Source: Gerris lacustris (lineage: Eukaryota > Arthropoda > Insecta > Hemiptera > Gerridae). Taken from it: a DNA stretch of 64,000 nucleotides. The notes below the pieces were generated by a model that had not been told where the DNA came from, did not search any database, and saw only the letters and a list, made by a program, of their open reading frames with translations. The DNA lies in the NCBI GenBank assembly GCA_951217055.1, contig OX578282.1, forward strand, positions 69,779,092-69,843,091, written 5' to 3'. Positions 28,401-40,904 of the stretch are shown piece after piece (position 1 is the stretch's first letter; each line of letters starts with the position of its first letter). A program made the position numbers and the translations under genes.

Positions 28401-28904
28401 ATGTATTGCGGCTGTAAAAATAGATAAAATGAATAAATGTAATACACGAAAAATGTCAAATTGTTTAATAACAGAACCACTGACTCATTTCTCATATAAG
28501 GAATATAATAATCATAGGTTTATTACATCAACTGCGTGTATGAATATGGTTTAAGATGGGAAGGAGAGAAATTGGTGTGTTGACATGAGGTGCTGGTATG
28601 AGTGTTGAGGTCACACACACTGAGGCCCAACATGATTAGCTACACCTGTCACCTTGATCCAGCCTTTGTCACCTTGATCCAGGTTTTGTCACCTCGGTTG
28701 AGAATTATTTAGAAAGTTTGAGTGTATGGAAATCACAGGCTTTTCATTGTTTTCTTCCATTTTCCAACGAGTTTTACAAAGTTAATCTGGAGAAAGTGCG
28801 TCGTCTTTATTCTACTTATTTTCCTCGTGTGTATTACAAAGAGAGTTTTAGTTAAGAATTATTATTATAAATGTTTTAAAATGTAGCAAATCATAATTGA
28901 TTTT
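28401..28904. other. Intergenic DNA, no gene seen
   Basis: A short direct repeat (gtcaccttgatccag) occurs twice at about 28649-28681. No coding frame recognised. Confidence 0.4.
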
Positions 28905-29215
28905 GCTTCCGAGCTTACCGAAAGGTAACGGAAGCTATTAGATCGTTCATAAGAAGAGAAATGTCTCCAATTTAAAAAAAAATCCAAAACCGAAATCCGT
29001 TTTAGACCTCAGGGAACATTTTTTAAGTTCTGTCTGCCGGTCTAGACGCATGGAGCCAACAAACAAACGACAGACTGACGACGTACAGACATTTTTTAAA
29101 AACCACTTTTTCGGACTCAATAGACCTCAAGACGTGTACTCCATAAATATCTTAAAATTGAATTTATGCGGCATCACAATACTTTCTCTTTGTATGAGAA
29201 AGTAAACATGCACGC
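28905..29215 (+). repeat. R5 head followed by an inverted R2 end
   Basis: Starts with the R5 hairpin gcttccgagcttaccg. From about 29085 it changes into an inverted R2 end (accactttttcggactcaat through cacaatactttctctttgta). It is a chimera of two repeat families. Confidence 0.55.
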
Positions 29216-29810
29216 TCTCGCTTCTTCAAGCTATTTCTCGAAAACGGTCGATGGCACGTAAGAATGTATATAACCAAACTTGTTGGGTATACTGTATTAC
29301 GTAAGTTTTGATATAACTTCTTCAGACCTCAGTCGCTAACCGGAAGCAAGATTTTCACAAAAAACTGATTTTTTCCTGACCTTTGACCTTCGATATCTCG
29401 AGACGCACAAGGGTGAGCATATTAAACTTTTTGGTGCTTCATTAGAACATCAAAACGAAGGCCTAATCAAAAAATCAGCTTGCTTTCTCTCATTCCGCAG
29501 AGGAAGTCTTATTTCCCTGGACTATTGGGTGAAACAATATTTTTCCTATAAACGAGGAAAAATAATCTAAGTGTTTTTGTTTTTATTTAATTTTAAACCC
29601 ATAATCATCCTTATAGAAAAACCTTTATAAAATATATTTTTGAGGATCACCTAGAAATAATCGGTCCGATCCAACTCGAACTAAATTTTCTCTAATATGA
29701 GAACATTTTCCATTTAATAGTTGTTTTGAGTTTTCCTAGTATCCCAAAGCATTAACTTTATTATCTTATTTTATTATTAACTTTGCTTATTAAACCACTT
29801 AATACTTCTA

Positions 29811-29852
<42 letters not shown>

Positions 29853-30635
29853 TTATGAAAGAAACATTAAAATTGAGTCTACATTGTTAGTATAGTATGA
29901 TAAGTGACCAAAATTTGAATATTTAATTTTTTTTATTTCTCCAAATTACTAGAGTTGAGATAATTTGTACCTAATTTTAAACATCTTTATAATACGGGTC
30001 GTTAAATCTTTCAACCGTGAACCCCAATTTAGAAGGTGTGGATGATCTGAACCACCTGCTCCTAATAAAAAATTATCTTTTATATCCACTCATAGTAATT
30101 CTATAACACATCTGGCTGGTAGATCATTAGTTTCCTTCTATAGTTGTTAAATAACCAGTATTAATTATTTTTCTTTTATATAATTGCTAAATAACCACCA
30201 GTATTGAATAATCTGTAAGCTTATCTGTAGTTTCTGACAAATTATTCATAAGTGAATGAATACTTAATAATGATGGAGAAGGGTTTGGAGTTTGGAAATC
30301 TAGATCTAATATTAAAGAAGTTCGGGAGGATATAAAACGTTCCTGTTTTTTAAGGTGAAGTTTAAAATGATCTTTATCACTAAGGAATAAACTTTTATTT
30401 CTGTAACCTCCTCTGTAATAATTACAGTGTTTTTTTTTTACTTTCTCATTTATATACGTAGTTATGAATATAATAGCTAAATAGAGAAAATTAATGTTAT
30501 TCAAAACTTTGAGTCAGCAGTATTTTTAGATGTACACATTCAAGAATTTTATGAGCCCCAAAAAGAGGTTCATATATACATAATTGGTTATTTTGACTTA
30601 GATATTGTGGTACCAATTTATAATTATGACTAGAG
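29216..30635. other. Intergenic DNA with a TA microsatellite, no gene
   Basis: AT-rich. A (TA)n run lies at about 29815-29846. The 105-aa minus-strand frame at 30187-30504 has no family resemblance. Confidence 0.45.
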
Positions 30636-30637
30636 AG

Positions 30638-30854
30638 ATTGTTAGAGATGGTTAGAGGTGGTTAGAGATGGTTAGAGGTGGTTAGAGATGGTTAGAGGTG
30701 GTTAGAGATGGTTAGAAGTGGTTAGAGATGGTTAGTGGTGGTTAGAGATGGTTAGAGGTGGTTAGAGGTGGTTAGAGATGGTTAGAAGGGGTTAGAGATG
30801 GTTAGTGGTGGTTAGAGATGGTTAGAGGTGGTTAGAGATGGTTAGAGGTGGTTA
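30638..30854 (+). repeat. Minisatellite of GGTTAGAGRT units
   Basis: About 20 tandem 10-bp units alternating ggttagagat and ggttagaggt with few variants. It is followed by ggttaccacaattttatata, a junction that recurs inverted near 46779-46800 beside another array of the same unit. Confidence 0.9.
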
Positions 30855-31414
30855 CCACAATTTTATATAAAAATTCACAAACGCTTTTCGACATATATAA
30901 TATCATCTTCTGTGTGTGTGTTAACTTAGTAAGATTGAATTCTGAGCCAAGCTAACTATTTTACAAATTTTTACGGCAAACTAACAGTATAAGGTGGGGG
31001 TAGACTAGGGCTGTGTGGGTATAGAAGGATTACGGTAGCAACAAGGTAAGGGATATGGTGTTGAGATCCAAGACAGAACCTAGTAAACATATGGTTCAAT
31101 TATCATGTTATCAATTTTGTAAAATAGCTAGATTAGTGCAGAATTCACTTTTAATAAAATAACACACCCACTGAAGATGATTATTATTAGTGAATTTTAA
31201 TATAATATTGTTGTGTTACTATCTACCAACCTCTCTAGTCATGGTACATATACGTATTTACGTAGTATATTATAAGTACGTACATAAGGAGACAAATAAT
31301 TGTGGTTGCACGTTTCCAGGCCTCCAGAATCCAAAATAATGTCTGTTTGTCGTCCAGACAAACGCGTAGAATCTCAACCACTTACTTAGAACGGTTACTT
31401 GGGAACGGAGGTTT

Positions 31415-31445
<31 letters not shown>

Positions 31446-32085
31446 TTGGCAGCTGCTTTGTGTAGAATAAGTAGTTCCCTTCTCTTGTTACCTCTACGAG
31501 TCCCCCCCCCCCCCAATCTAAACTGACTTAGAATGTGCCCCCTCCAGACCTAGCCGCTGGATACGCCACTGAATGTTCAATAATAATTAAATGTACGTAC
31601 GAAAGCTGTGAGTGACAAACGGAATGTGTGGTACGAAGGCAGCAGTTTAATAATGTAGCATATTTTTGATGTACAGATGTTTAAAGGTAAGTTTTACTTG
31701 TTGGGAAGAAGGATCGAGTGATTCAGATAGTACCTGCTTCCCAGACTCTGTCGACCCGTTAGATCTAGTTCAACAACATCAAAAACAAATTCCTTTATAA
31801 TTACATTCTATTCTTTAGAAAAAAATCTCCTTTAATTACCATTATCCTTAATTCTCACTATTTCCCCTTTTACTTTTTCATATACCAACGATATATTCTG
31901 AGGCTAACGTCAAAACGCCAGTTATTATTATTTATTTATTTTTTTTTTATTATTATTATTATTATTTTATTATTATTATTATTTTTTTTTTTTTTTGGAA
32001 AGTGGATTGTTAAAGATTACTACCAGCGTTATAATTATTTATTTTAAATCAATATATATATATACGTATATGTGTATTTTTAATT
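30855..32085. other. Intergenic DNA with homopolymer tracts, no gene
   Basis: T and G runs at about 31411-31445, a C run at about 31502-31514, and T/TTA-rich tracts at 31930-31996. No coding frame recognised. Confidence 0.45.
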
Positions 32086-32545
32086 TTTTGCTTTCTCATA
32101 TAATGAGAAAGTATTGTGATGCCGCGAAAATTCGATTTTGAAAATCTTGATGGATTGACACGTTTTGAGGTCTCCTGAGTCGAAAATAGTGGTTTCTAAT
32201 AAAATATCAATCGCCTTTACAGACGCGTAGAGACTAAACTAATGGAACGATTTGGTCGAAATTTGGCATACATTTTCAGAAAAATCATATCACGAGTCGA
32301 AATCGATAAATTAATTTTAGTTCCAAATTTGGGGCCGCTACCTTCTAAAAACTGAATAACCTGAAACAAATTATTTCTCGAAAATGGTTTCGACTATTTT
32401 GATAAAAAAAAATCTATAATGTAGTCTATTTAAATACGAATCTATAGATATATAAGCCGTTTTCCTAGGAAAAATATAGTTCCTATGAAAATAGCTTTAA
32501 ACGCGGACGGAAAGAGGCCGGGTTCGATTCCCTGACGAGGAGAAG
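32086..32545 (+). repeat. Dispersed repeat R2, best copy
   Basis: Starts tttctcatataatgagaaag (a small inverted repeat), then attgtgatgccgcgaaaatt. It ends aaacgcggacggaaagaggc then cgggttcgattccctgacga. The GGTTCGATTCC is an exact Pol III B-box match, but it lies at the 3' end and no A box is placed before it, so a SINE assignment is uncertain. Other copies: 2573, 35850-35975 (3' part), 46320 (minus), 54115 (minus). Confidence 0.65.
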
Positions 32546-32664
32546 TTAATGACAACAATGTAAATTAGAAATTTTTTCGGCAAATTTTACTCACCCCATA
32601 ATAAGGTAGGGATCATTTTTTTTTTTTAAATTATGACTATAACATTTTTTTTTTAAAGAATTAG

Positions 32665-32832
32665 AGTTGACCACATTTTTGCGAATTGCGCAGCGCATGC
32701 GCATATTAAATTTTTATCTTCTCTATATTTTTCCTATAATGAGGATCAAAAAGTTTCGAATTTCAATTTTTTAGCTAAAACGGTTCGGGAGAAATGAACC
32801 AAAGAGTGACGGACAGACAGACACATCAGTTT
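32665..32832 (+). repeat. Dispersed repeat R6
   Basis: Shares tttttgcgaattg, atttttcct, aacggttcggg, atgaaccaaagag and cgacggacagac words with 63440-63600. Looser relatives are 34910-35035 and, inverted, 59760-59945. Confidence 0.6.
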
Positions 32833-33486
32833 TAAATTCTTTTAAAGAATTTCTTAATTAAATAATTTCAGAAGAAATTGAAACTAAATTAATTAATTAA
32901 TTAAGTAATATAATAAATCATAAATGAAAAAACAGGAGGAAGTTTTGTCCCGCACTAATTGGCAGACTATAATTTAAGTCTAATTTAAGATTAAATTGTC
33001 CGATCTTGTTTCGTAACGCAGTATCTTAATTGATTTTTAATTTATTAAACTATTATAAACAGCTGATATATTACTGTTAAAACTAAAGTAGCGATCATTT
33101 AACCACTTATGAAGTTACATAAATAGTCAAAGAAGCCTTGAACAAAAGATTATATTATAATAAAAACTACAAACTCTAATATACACTCTGCGTTATAAAT
33201 TCTAGTTGAGCTAACTTTGCCTATTATCAATCAAATTAATTTTTAATCACGAACTAAAAATACAACGATGTCTTCGTTTAAACAGAATTGAATTAACAGA
33301 AGTTTAACCCTTGATATAATACAGACGTAATATGCAAATACAAAACTATGACTAGAGTATAAAATAATTAGTGAGTCTTATAAGTGAGTGAACTTCAAAC
33401 ATTAATTTAAAGAATTTGTAGCTCTTCTTATTGAAAACAAAATAATTAAGTATAAAATCGGAAACAAAATTCAAGGAAACAACTAA

Positions 33487-33487
<1 letters not shown>
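32833..33487. other. AT-rich intergenic DNA, no gene
   Basis: Nothing recognisable apart from a weak R5 tail-like phrase (gcactaattggcagacta) at about 32953. Confidence 0.4.

Positions 33488-33581
<94 letters not shown>
33488..33581. repeat. (TA)n microsatellite
   Basis: About 46 TA dinucleotides. It produces the Ile/Tyr string in a spurious minus-strand frame. Confidence 0.95.
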
Positions 33582-33584
<3 letters not shown>

Positions 33585-33828
33585 GTACTTGATCATGTTT
33601 AATTGTTTCCTCTTTGAACCGACCTCCTACACATTGCTGGTCCAAGTGTAAGATGGTGGAACCATTTACTTTACACATGGATTTATAAGCGTCTGCGTTT
33701 CTGCCTTCACAAACCTAATTTGCTACTGAAAGACCTCCTTCAGACTTGATGATGCAAAATTAATGTTGATATTTTTTGACAAAATAGCGTGGAAAATTAA
33801 ACATTTTTCACAAGTGTTATATATTTTG

Positions 33829-34800
33829 CTTCCGAGCTTACCGAAGGTAACGGAAGCTATGTGATCGTTCTAAGAACGAAAAAAATTAGTTGGACTAGCC
33901 TATATGGAGCATCATGTATAGAAATGCAAAAACTAACAAATATAATGTATACATAATTAAAGTGTTTCTTGTATATTGATATAAATTGCATTATTTATGT
34001 ATTCTTTTTCATTTCATAGTCTCTTGAAAAACCAGATACGCTACATCGATGCCCAGGTAATCTACAGATACATACGCCTAAGATTCGCAAAATCGACCTG
34101 TATACAGCTGTGTCTCAAAATAGAGGACTAAAGATGGATATTGTATTAAGAGAAAACTTATGAAATGAAGAAGAATCCATAATTGGTGCATTTTTTTAAT
34201 TATATGTGCCAGTTTTTTTCATTTCTATACATGATGCCCCATATAGGCTAGTTCAACCCAAAAATTCCATGACAGAAATCCGTTTCAGACATCAGGGATG
34301 ATTTTTGGTTTCGTGTCTGTCTGTCGGTCTGCCGGTCTGTCGTTCAATTTTTGCGAACCATTATATCTTAAAAACTATACGTCCACTTTTAATGAAATTT
34401 TGTGTGGTAGTGGTAGGTCATGAGTAGCTCATTGTTGGTCCCATATAAGTTTTGACCTTCTACGCTCATTTGTTTCTCTTCCACTTGCGCACAAACGTAC
34501 ATTAATTTACACCTATAGCTTCAAAAGGACTTATCTAATTTGTATGAAACATTTATAGTTTATCGAAAGTAACCCGCAGATAGCCCCGGATTACTTTGAA
34601 CCGTTTTTGAGCACTCTTTAAGTTTTGCTTATTTGATACTATTATTCAAGTAGAAAATCAAAACAATTTTGACAGATTAAAAAAACGGGGGAAACAATTA
34701 AACGAATTAGACAATAATGGCTTGTTAAAGCATATACAATCAATCAAGTACGTGATAGAATGCGAGGAAGCTATGTGCCACACCAATTGGCAGTATATTT
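33829..34800 (+). mobile_element. Dispersed repeat R5 interrupted by a nested element
   Basis: The R5 head hairpin is at about 33831-33860 and the tail gcgaggaagctatgtgccac ends near 34795. Compared with the uninterrupted copy at 52905-53520 it carries an extra 367-bp TIR element at 33890-34256. The body includes the gtctgtctgtcggtctg cluster near 34313. Confidence 0.65.
33890..34256. mobile_element. Nested MITE with 37-bp TIRs
   Basis: The left arm 33890-33926 and the inverted right arm 34220-34256 match in 35 of 37 positions; they begin ttggactagcc and ttgaactagcc. No coding frame. It is inserted in an R5 copy, so it moved after R5. Confidence 0.8.
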
Positions 34801-35252
34801 ATGTATCTCAGTATATTTATAATCTACTCTTTAATACCTTTAATTTGATACACCACTCAAGATTAAAAAAAAAAAAATTAACATTAATTTTTAATATAAA
34901 CGGCTGGTAATTTTGAGTTCTCTATATTTTTCCTGTGTGCGCGTCAAAATGATCTTTAATACTGCAAAGTTTCATTAATTTATCTTTTTCGATTCAACAG
35001 TTATTGGTACTGTACAGAGTGACAAAATATCTGTCCGTCGTCGGTTGCCTATAGTTTGTACTGGAAGGCGTGTGGAGCCTAAAAAACTAGGCATAGGTTC
35101 AGAAATACTTCCATGAGAAATCGAGAAATGAATATTAGTTCTACATTTAGGAGTGATCTAAAAAATATCTGTTGTTTATTTGCTGTTTGTAGTCTGTTCA
35201 GACGCAAATAAAAGTATGTAAAAATAATCTCTCGTAAACGGAGTTGATTAAT

Positions 35253-35390
35253 AGTACATTACGCGTCAAGTGCGGAAAGTAGCATTTTGCATGCGAGTGG
35301 GGAGTTTGCACCCGAGCGACAGCGAGGGTAGTAAAACCACACGAGCAATGCAAAATGCTGTTTTCGCACGAGATGCGTACCGTACTTTAT
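35253..35390. repeat. Foldback palindrome of family R7, copy 1
   Basis: Arms of about 65 bp: gtacattacgcgtcaagtgc onward pairs with the complement of gagatgcgtaccgtac. The centre is cccgagcgacagcgaggg. The same structure occurs at 43786-43920. Confidence 0.75.
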
Positions 35391-35406
35391 CTATGATTGT
35401 TAGATT

Positions 35407-35571
35407 TTAATAATAAATACAGAATAAAATAATAAACTTCCTGTATGTAAGTTTGTATTTCTCTTTAGATAAAGATGACATTAATTCATTAGTTGTATTT
35501 TGTGCGGAATTAATTATTTCGGGAGGCGTGTTATTTTCCTCATATTCGTCATAATAACTTAAATCACTCAT
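35407..35571 (-). pseudogene. Coding head of a tyrosine-recombinase-like gene, copy 1
   Basis: A 54-aa frame starts with ATG and reads MSDLSYYDEYEENNTPPE, then IINSAQNTTNEL and SLSKEKYKLTYRKF. The last phrase resembles the N-terminal core-binding region (..P.KS...Y...Y..F..W) of DUF3504/Crypton-type tyrosine recombinases. It then runs out in AT-rich sequence. The same peptide is partly preserved at 44014-44101 and 49405-49530, and the synonymous spread between copies suggests that the parent was coding. Each is followed by the R7 palindrome. A full gene is absent. Confidence 0.5.
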
Positions 35572-36529
35572 TCATTTTTACAAAAAAAAACTCGATATAA
35601 ACAGTTACTTTTATTAAACAAACAGAAAATTACTTTTGTTAAATGTAAACACCTCGCTAATCGCTAATCGTGCGTAAATGCGAAGAATTCTTTCTTTTTA
35701 CCGCCCTAGGGTGGTAAAAAAGAGGAATTATTCAGGATTATGAGACGCGCATGCGCAATGAATACAAGTTCTTAAAGAATCACTTTCTACGCATCTAAAC
35801 AGAGATACAATGTTTATATTTCGTAACAATCGTAGATAAAATAAATTTAAAATGTGATCCGTTAAAATACGAATCTAACCACGTAAGTAGATATTTCCTG
35901 GGGAAAATCTAGTTCCTCAGAAAAAAGCTTCAAACTCGGTCGGAGAGAGGCCGGGTTCGATTCCCCGCTGGAGAGAAGTCATTTTTATGGCAATTATAAA
36001 CATTTTTTTTTAAGAAATAAACCATATACATAGATTTTAATGACGATGGAAAATTCATCCCAAATTTTAACAAAAATTTAAAATAATTTAAAAAAAAACA
36101 TATATTATATCGATAAAAACGTCAAACGACTTTAAGGAACGAAGGAATGATTCATGCAACATTTTAATAAATACAAAAAAATATATATTTTTTTTTATAA
36201 ATTTAAAAATAAAAATTTAAAACTTACTGTCAAAAAAAATCAAGGAAAAATCATGTGAATTTGAAGAAAATCAAACAGCGTGTTAGGTCGTTACTATGTA
36301 ATAAACATTTTCAGATTAAATGCCAAACGGTCTAGACCTAGACAGGAGAAGAGTAGGTAGTTAAAATATAGACCGTAGTACGTTTGGTCAAAAAAATAGA
36401 AATCTTCCGAAAATATGTCATACTTAAATTATTATTTTAAATATTATATTGTATTTAATTTAGTTTCCATTTTACTATATTGATGACCCGACACTAGAGG
36501 AACAAATAACCAAAAGAGGAATAGATCAA

Positions 36530-38690
36530 TATGGTAAGCTACAAAAAGTCTTCTTAATAATGTGGAAAGCTACAACACGACTCCTAAACAAACTGAAAAG
36601 CTACAAAACTTCTCCTTAACAATGTGGTAAGCTACAACACGACTCATTAACAATCTGAGAATCTACAAACGTCTCCTTCACAATGTGGTAAGCTACAACA
36701 CGACTACTTAAAAATGTGGAAAGCTACAAAACGACTCCTTAACAATCTGGAAAGCTACAACACGACTCCTAAACAAACTGAAAAGCTACAAAACTTCTCC
36801 TTAACAATGTAGTAAGCTACAACACGACTCATTAACAATCTGGAAAGCTACAATACGACTCCTTAACAATCTGGAAAGCTACAACACGACTCCTAAACAA
36901 ACTGAAAAGCTACAAAACTTCTCCTTAACAATGTAGTAAGCTACAACACGACTCATTAACAATCTGAAAATCTACAAACCTCTCCTTCACAATGTGGTAA
37001 GCTACAACACGACTACTTGAAAATGTGGAAAGCTACAAAACGTCTCTTTTACAATGTGGTAAGCTACAAAACGTATCCTTATCAATGTGATGAGCTACAA
37101 CATGACTCCTTAACAATCTGGAAAGCTACAAAACTTCTCCTTCACAATGTGGTAAGCTACAACACGACTCATTAACAATCTGAGAATCTACAAACGTCTC
37201 CTTCACAATGTGGTAAGCTACAACACGACTACTTAAAAATGTGGAAAGCTACAAAACGTCTCTTTTACAATGTGGTAAGCTACAACACGACTCCTTAACA
37301 GTGTGGAAATCTACAAAACGTCTCCCTAACAATATGGTAAGCTACAACACGACTCATTAACAATCTGGAAAGCTACAATACGACTCCTTAACAATCTGGA
37401 AAGCTACAACACGACTCCTAAACAAACTGAAAAGCTACAAAACTTCTCCTTAACAATGTAGTAAGCTACAACACGACTCATTAACAATCTGAAAATCTAC
37501 AAACGTCTCCTTCACAATGTGGTAAGCTACAACACGACTACTTAAAAATGTGGAAAGCTACAAAACGTCTCTTTTACAATGTGGTAAGCTACAACACGAC
37601 TCATTAACAATCTGAAAATCTACAAACGTCTCCTTCACAATGTGGTAAGCTACAACACGACTACTTAAAAATGTGGAAAGCTACAAAACGTCTCTTTTAC
37701 AATGTGGTAAGCTACAAAACGTATCCTTATCAATGTGATGAGCTACAACATGACTCCTTAACAATCTGGAAAGCTACAAAACTTCTCCTTCACAATGTGG
37801 TAAGCTACAACACGACTACTTAAAAATGTGGAAAGCTACAAAACGTCTCTTTTACAATGTGGTAAGCTACAAAAAGTATCCTTATCAATGTGATGAGCTA
37901 CAACACGACTCCTTAACAATCTGGAAAGCTACAAAACTTCTCCTTCACAATGTGGTAAGCTACAACACGACTACTTAAAAATGTGGAAAGCTACAAAACG
38001 TCTCCATAACAATCTGGATAGCTACAAAACGACTCCTTAACAATCTGGCAAGTGCACCACGACTCCTTAACAATCTGGCAAGCTGCACCACGACTCCTTA
38101 ACAATCTGGCAAGCTACAACACGACTCCATAACAATCTGGATAGCTACAAAACGACTCCTTAACAATCTGGCAAGTGCACCACGACTCCTTAACAATCTG
38201 GCAAGCTGCACCACGACTCCTTAACAATCTGGCAAGCTGCACCACGACTCCTTAACAATCTGGCAAGCTGCACCACGACTCCTTAACAATCTGGCAAGCT
38301 GCACCACGACTCCTTAACAATCTGGCAAGCTGCACCACGACTCCTTAACAATCTGGCAAGCTGCACCACGACTCCTTAACAATCTGGCAAGCTGCACCAC
38401 GACTCCTTAACAATCTGGCAAGTGCACCACGACTCCTTAACAATCTGGCAAGCTGCACCACGACTCCTTAACAATCTGGCAAGCTGCACCACGACTCCTT
38501 AACAATCTGGCAAGCTGCACCACGACTCCTTAACAATCTGGCAAGCTGCACCACGACTCCTTAACAATCTGGCAAGCTGCACCACGACTCCTTAACAATC
38601 TGGCAAGCTGCACCACGACTTCTTAACAATCTGGTAAGCTACAAAACGTCTCCTTAACAATGTGGTAAGCTACAACACGCCTTCTCAACA
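36530..38690. repeat. Satellite array of 31-bp units, higher-order structure
   Basis: About 70 tandem units. The left 1.5 kb mixes variants of the form aatgtggtaagctacaacac in a repeating order of several units. The right part, about 38040-38640, is nearly homogeneous with unit caatctggcaagctgcacca plus cgactccttaa. A few units lack two bases (aagtgcacc). No open reading frame persists across it. Confidence 0.95.
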
Positions 38691-39785
38691 AGTAACACTG
38701 AGACACAACCTCGAACCATCGAATTTGTTATAAAATCTACTATAAACATAGACTAATGATATAATTAAATCGTTAATTATTAAGTATCGTTATTATGATC
38801 ATTATTATTACTTAGGTTTCAAGTTACTCCGTCAGATATTAATTAGACAAAATATTTTTCCTATCTAAATTCTTAATCAACATAAATCCTTATTTAACTA
38901 TTTCACTTAAAAATAAAAAATAAAAATAAAAACCTTAAGAAAGAAATCTAATATAAAGCTTAAATGAATAATTGTTGTAATTAATTTTATAAACCCCCTC
39001 ACTATATTTAATGAGGCTCTAGAAATAATTAATTCAAAAGCTTTTTACATTATTAACTGTTTTCCTTTAAACAGAGAGAGAAAAAGATAGTTAATTCCTC
39101 TCTTATTGTTTCTGGAATAATGTGAAAAAAAAACAAAAAAAAAAAAACAGCAAAATTAATCTATATCAGACTTCTTCCATTTCGGGAAGCGGTTTCTATT
39201 TTGACTCAAAATACAAACAAGGAATTCTAATTTTGATTAATATATATATAATGTATTTTTCATCTGATTTATCTGATCATTAATTAAAGTTACAATTAAC
39301 TGAATTTGATTAAAAAAAACCTTTACTGAAAAATGACTGAATAAATGAATTGGGTGTGTGTGTATACGTATCGAAAGTTGTTTTCACAAATCTGTCCATA
39401 TTAGGGTAAAAATATTTAAATTTTTAAAATAAATTCTTTAAAATGATAATGAGGTAGTCGGCTTTAATACAAATATAAACAAAAAAAGAATACTATTGAA
39501 AAAATTAGATCACAGTATTTTTAAAATTTTGCGATGGAAAAAAAAATTGTTTTTAGGGAATACAATTAGAGAATAAATTAAATTTAAGAATGTAAATAAA
39601 ATAAAAAAGCTACTTACTGGGGCAGGAATGATTCCTTTTAAGATTTGTTCAAATTGAAAAGAAAAGTAAATTTACCTGAAACAAAAAAAAAAATATAAAA
39701 TAATAATTTTATTAATAAATACATACAAATACAAATTTAATAGTACAGTATATCGGTAAGAAAGAGAAATAGTATATTATGTTAC
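38691..39785. other. AT-rich intergenic DNA, no gene
   Basis: No recognisable coding frame, RNA gene or repeat boundary. Confidence 0.45.
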
Positions 39786-39789
39786 AAGG

Positions 39790-39895
39790 CTGTGAAGTGA
39801 GTTTTTTCTTTATCGCGGCAATTACATTTACTGTCGAGCGAAGCGAGACAGTAAATATTGCCAAGATAAAGAAAAAACACTTCAAAGTCGCGTAG
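39790..39895. repeat. Foldback palindrome with GAGCGAAGCGAG centre
   Basis: Arms of about 45 bp with some mismatches: gaagtgagttttttctttat pairs with the complement of ataaagaaaaaacacttc. The inner stem is TTTACTGTC with GACAGTAAA around gagcgaagcga. Its centre resembles that of R7 although the arms differ. Confidence 0.7.
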
Positions 39896-40349
39896 CATAT
39901 GCTATTTTTTCCGAGGTAGCAGACAATGAAAAAACATTAAATATTAATCACTAATCAATATATAATAATAGCAAATATTAGTACATACTTAAGACTTAAA
40001 AAAAGAAACCTTAAAATGAGGTTACACTATAAGAAAAGATAAATAAAACGCATTGACATCTAGCGGATTTTTATCGTACTAGAAGCATTTCTAAAAAGAC
40101 TGCAGCACTACTAACGGAAGTTTTGACAACTACCCGCCGTAAAGAAAAAATCTTTTAGTGCCTAGGACGTAAAATATTTTTTCTTTACAGCTAGGAGTAA
40201 TGAAAAGATTTTTTAAGTCCACGTAATGAAAAAATGGATTTTAGCTATGTTTTTTAGGCTCTAAAGTTACTATTTCACAGCCTACCACGGAAAAAATATT
40301 TTTTTGTAGGGGGCCATAAAAAACTTAGTCAAAAACTGGGCATGGAAAT

Positions 40350-40904
40350 GAGGGGTATACCATACGTCCGGATTTCGTCCAGACAGTCCGGATTTGAAAC
40401 ACCTGTCCGGTTTAGCGTCCGGATTTTACTTAGATGAAGGGAAAACGCAGCAAAAGTGATGATAGGGTCTATTTGGACGCCTGAAAGAGGAAAATTACCT
40501 CTGTCTGTTGTATAAGAGTTTCTTATGTCCTTATGAGTTTGTTATTTGCTATAATATTAAAGCAAATTCTATAATGACATGCTCAGATTTCCGCGGCAAA
40601 ATCAAAAATTACTACAAGCCTTTTTTAAGGAAACTTAGTTCATCTGAAAAGTAAGAAGCAAGAACTAGGAACTGATGAAGAACCCATCCCTGGACCCAGC
40701 AAAGACAAGCAAAAGTTGAATATGATATTAATAAATAAATATTAACAAATATTAGATTATTAAATATATAACGTAATCTATATAATATTTGTAACATTCA
40801 TCCTCCCAATTTCTCAAAAAAAAATTAAATAGGGATATCTCCCCCCCACCCCTCCCGGGAGTTCCCTTTGTCCGGATCTGACCTTCATAAATTATGGTAA
40901 CCCT
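40350..40904. mobile_element. Possible hAT-like non-autonomous element
   Basis: The left end aggggtataccatacgtccg is an imperfect inverted match to the right end tatggtaaccct. Multiple gtccgga words lie inside the left end and one near the right. Between them is a short coding-like stretch (frame near 40650-40735 with EEPIPGPSKDKQKLN), perhaps a remnant of the parent gene. Confidence 0.4.

Noticed and set aside
30638..30854. Telomeric repeat tract
   Set aside because: The 10-bp unit contains TTAG but not the insect TTAGG or other known telomere unit in tandem, and it alternates between two variants.
36530..38690. CRISPR-like regular array
   Set aside because: Units are contiguous 31-bp tandem repeats with no unique spacers, in a eukaryotic context.
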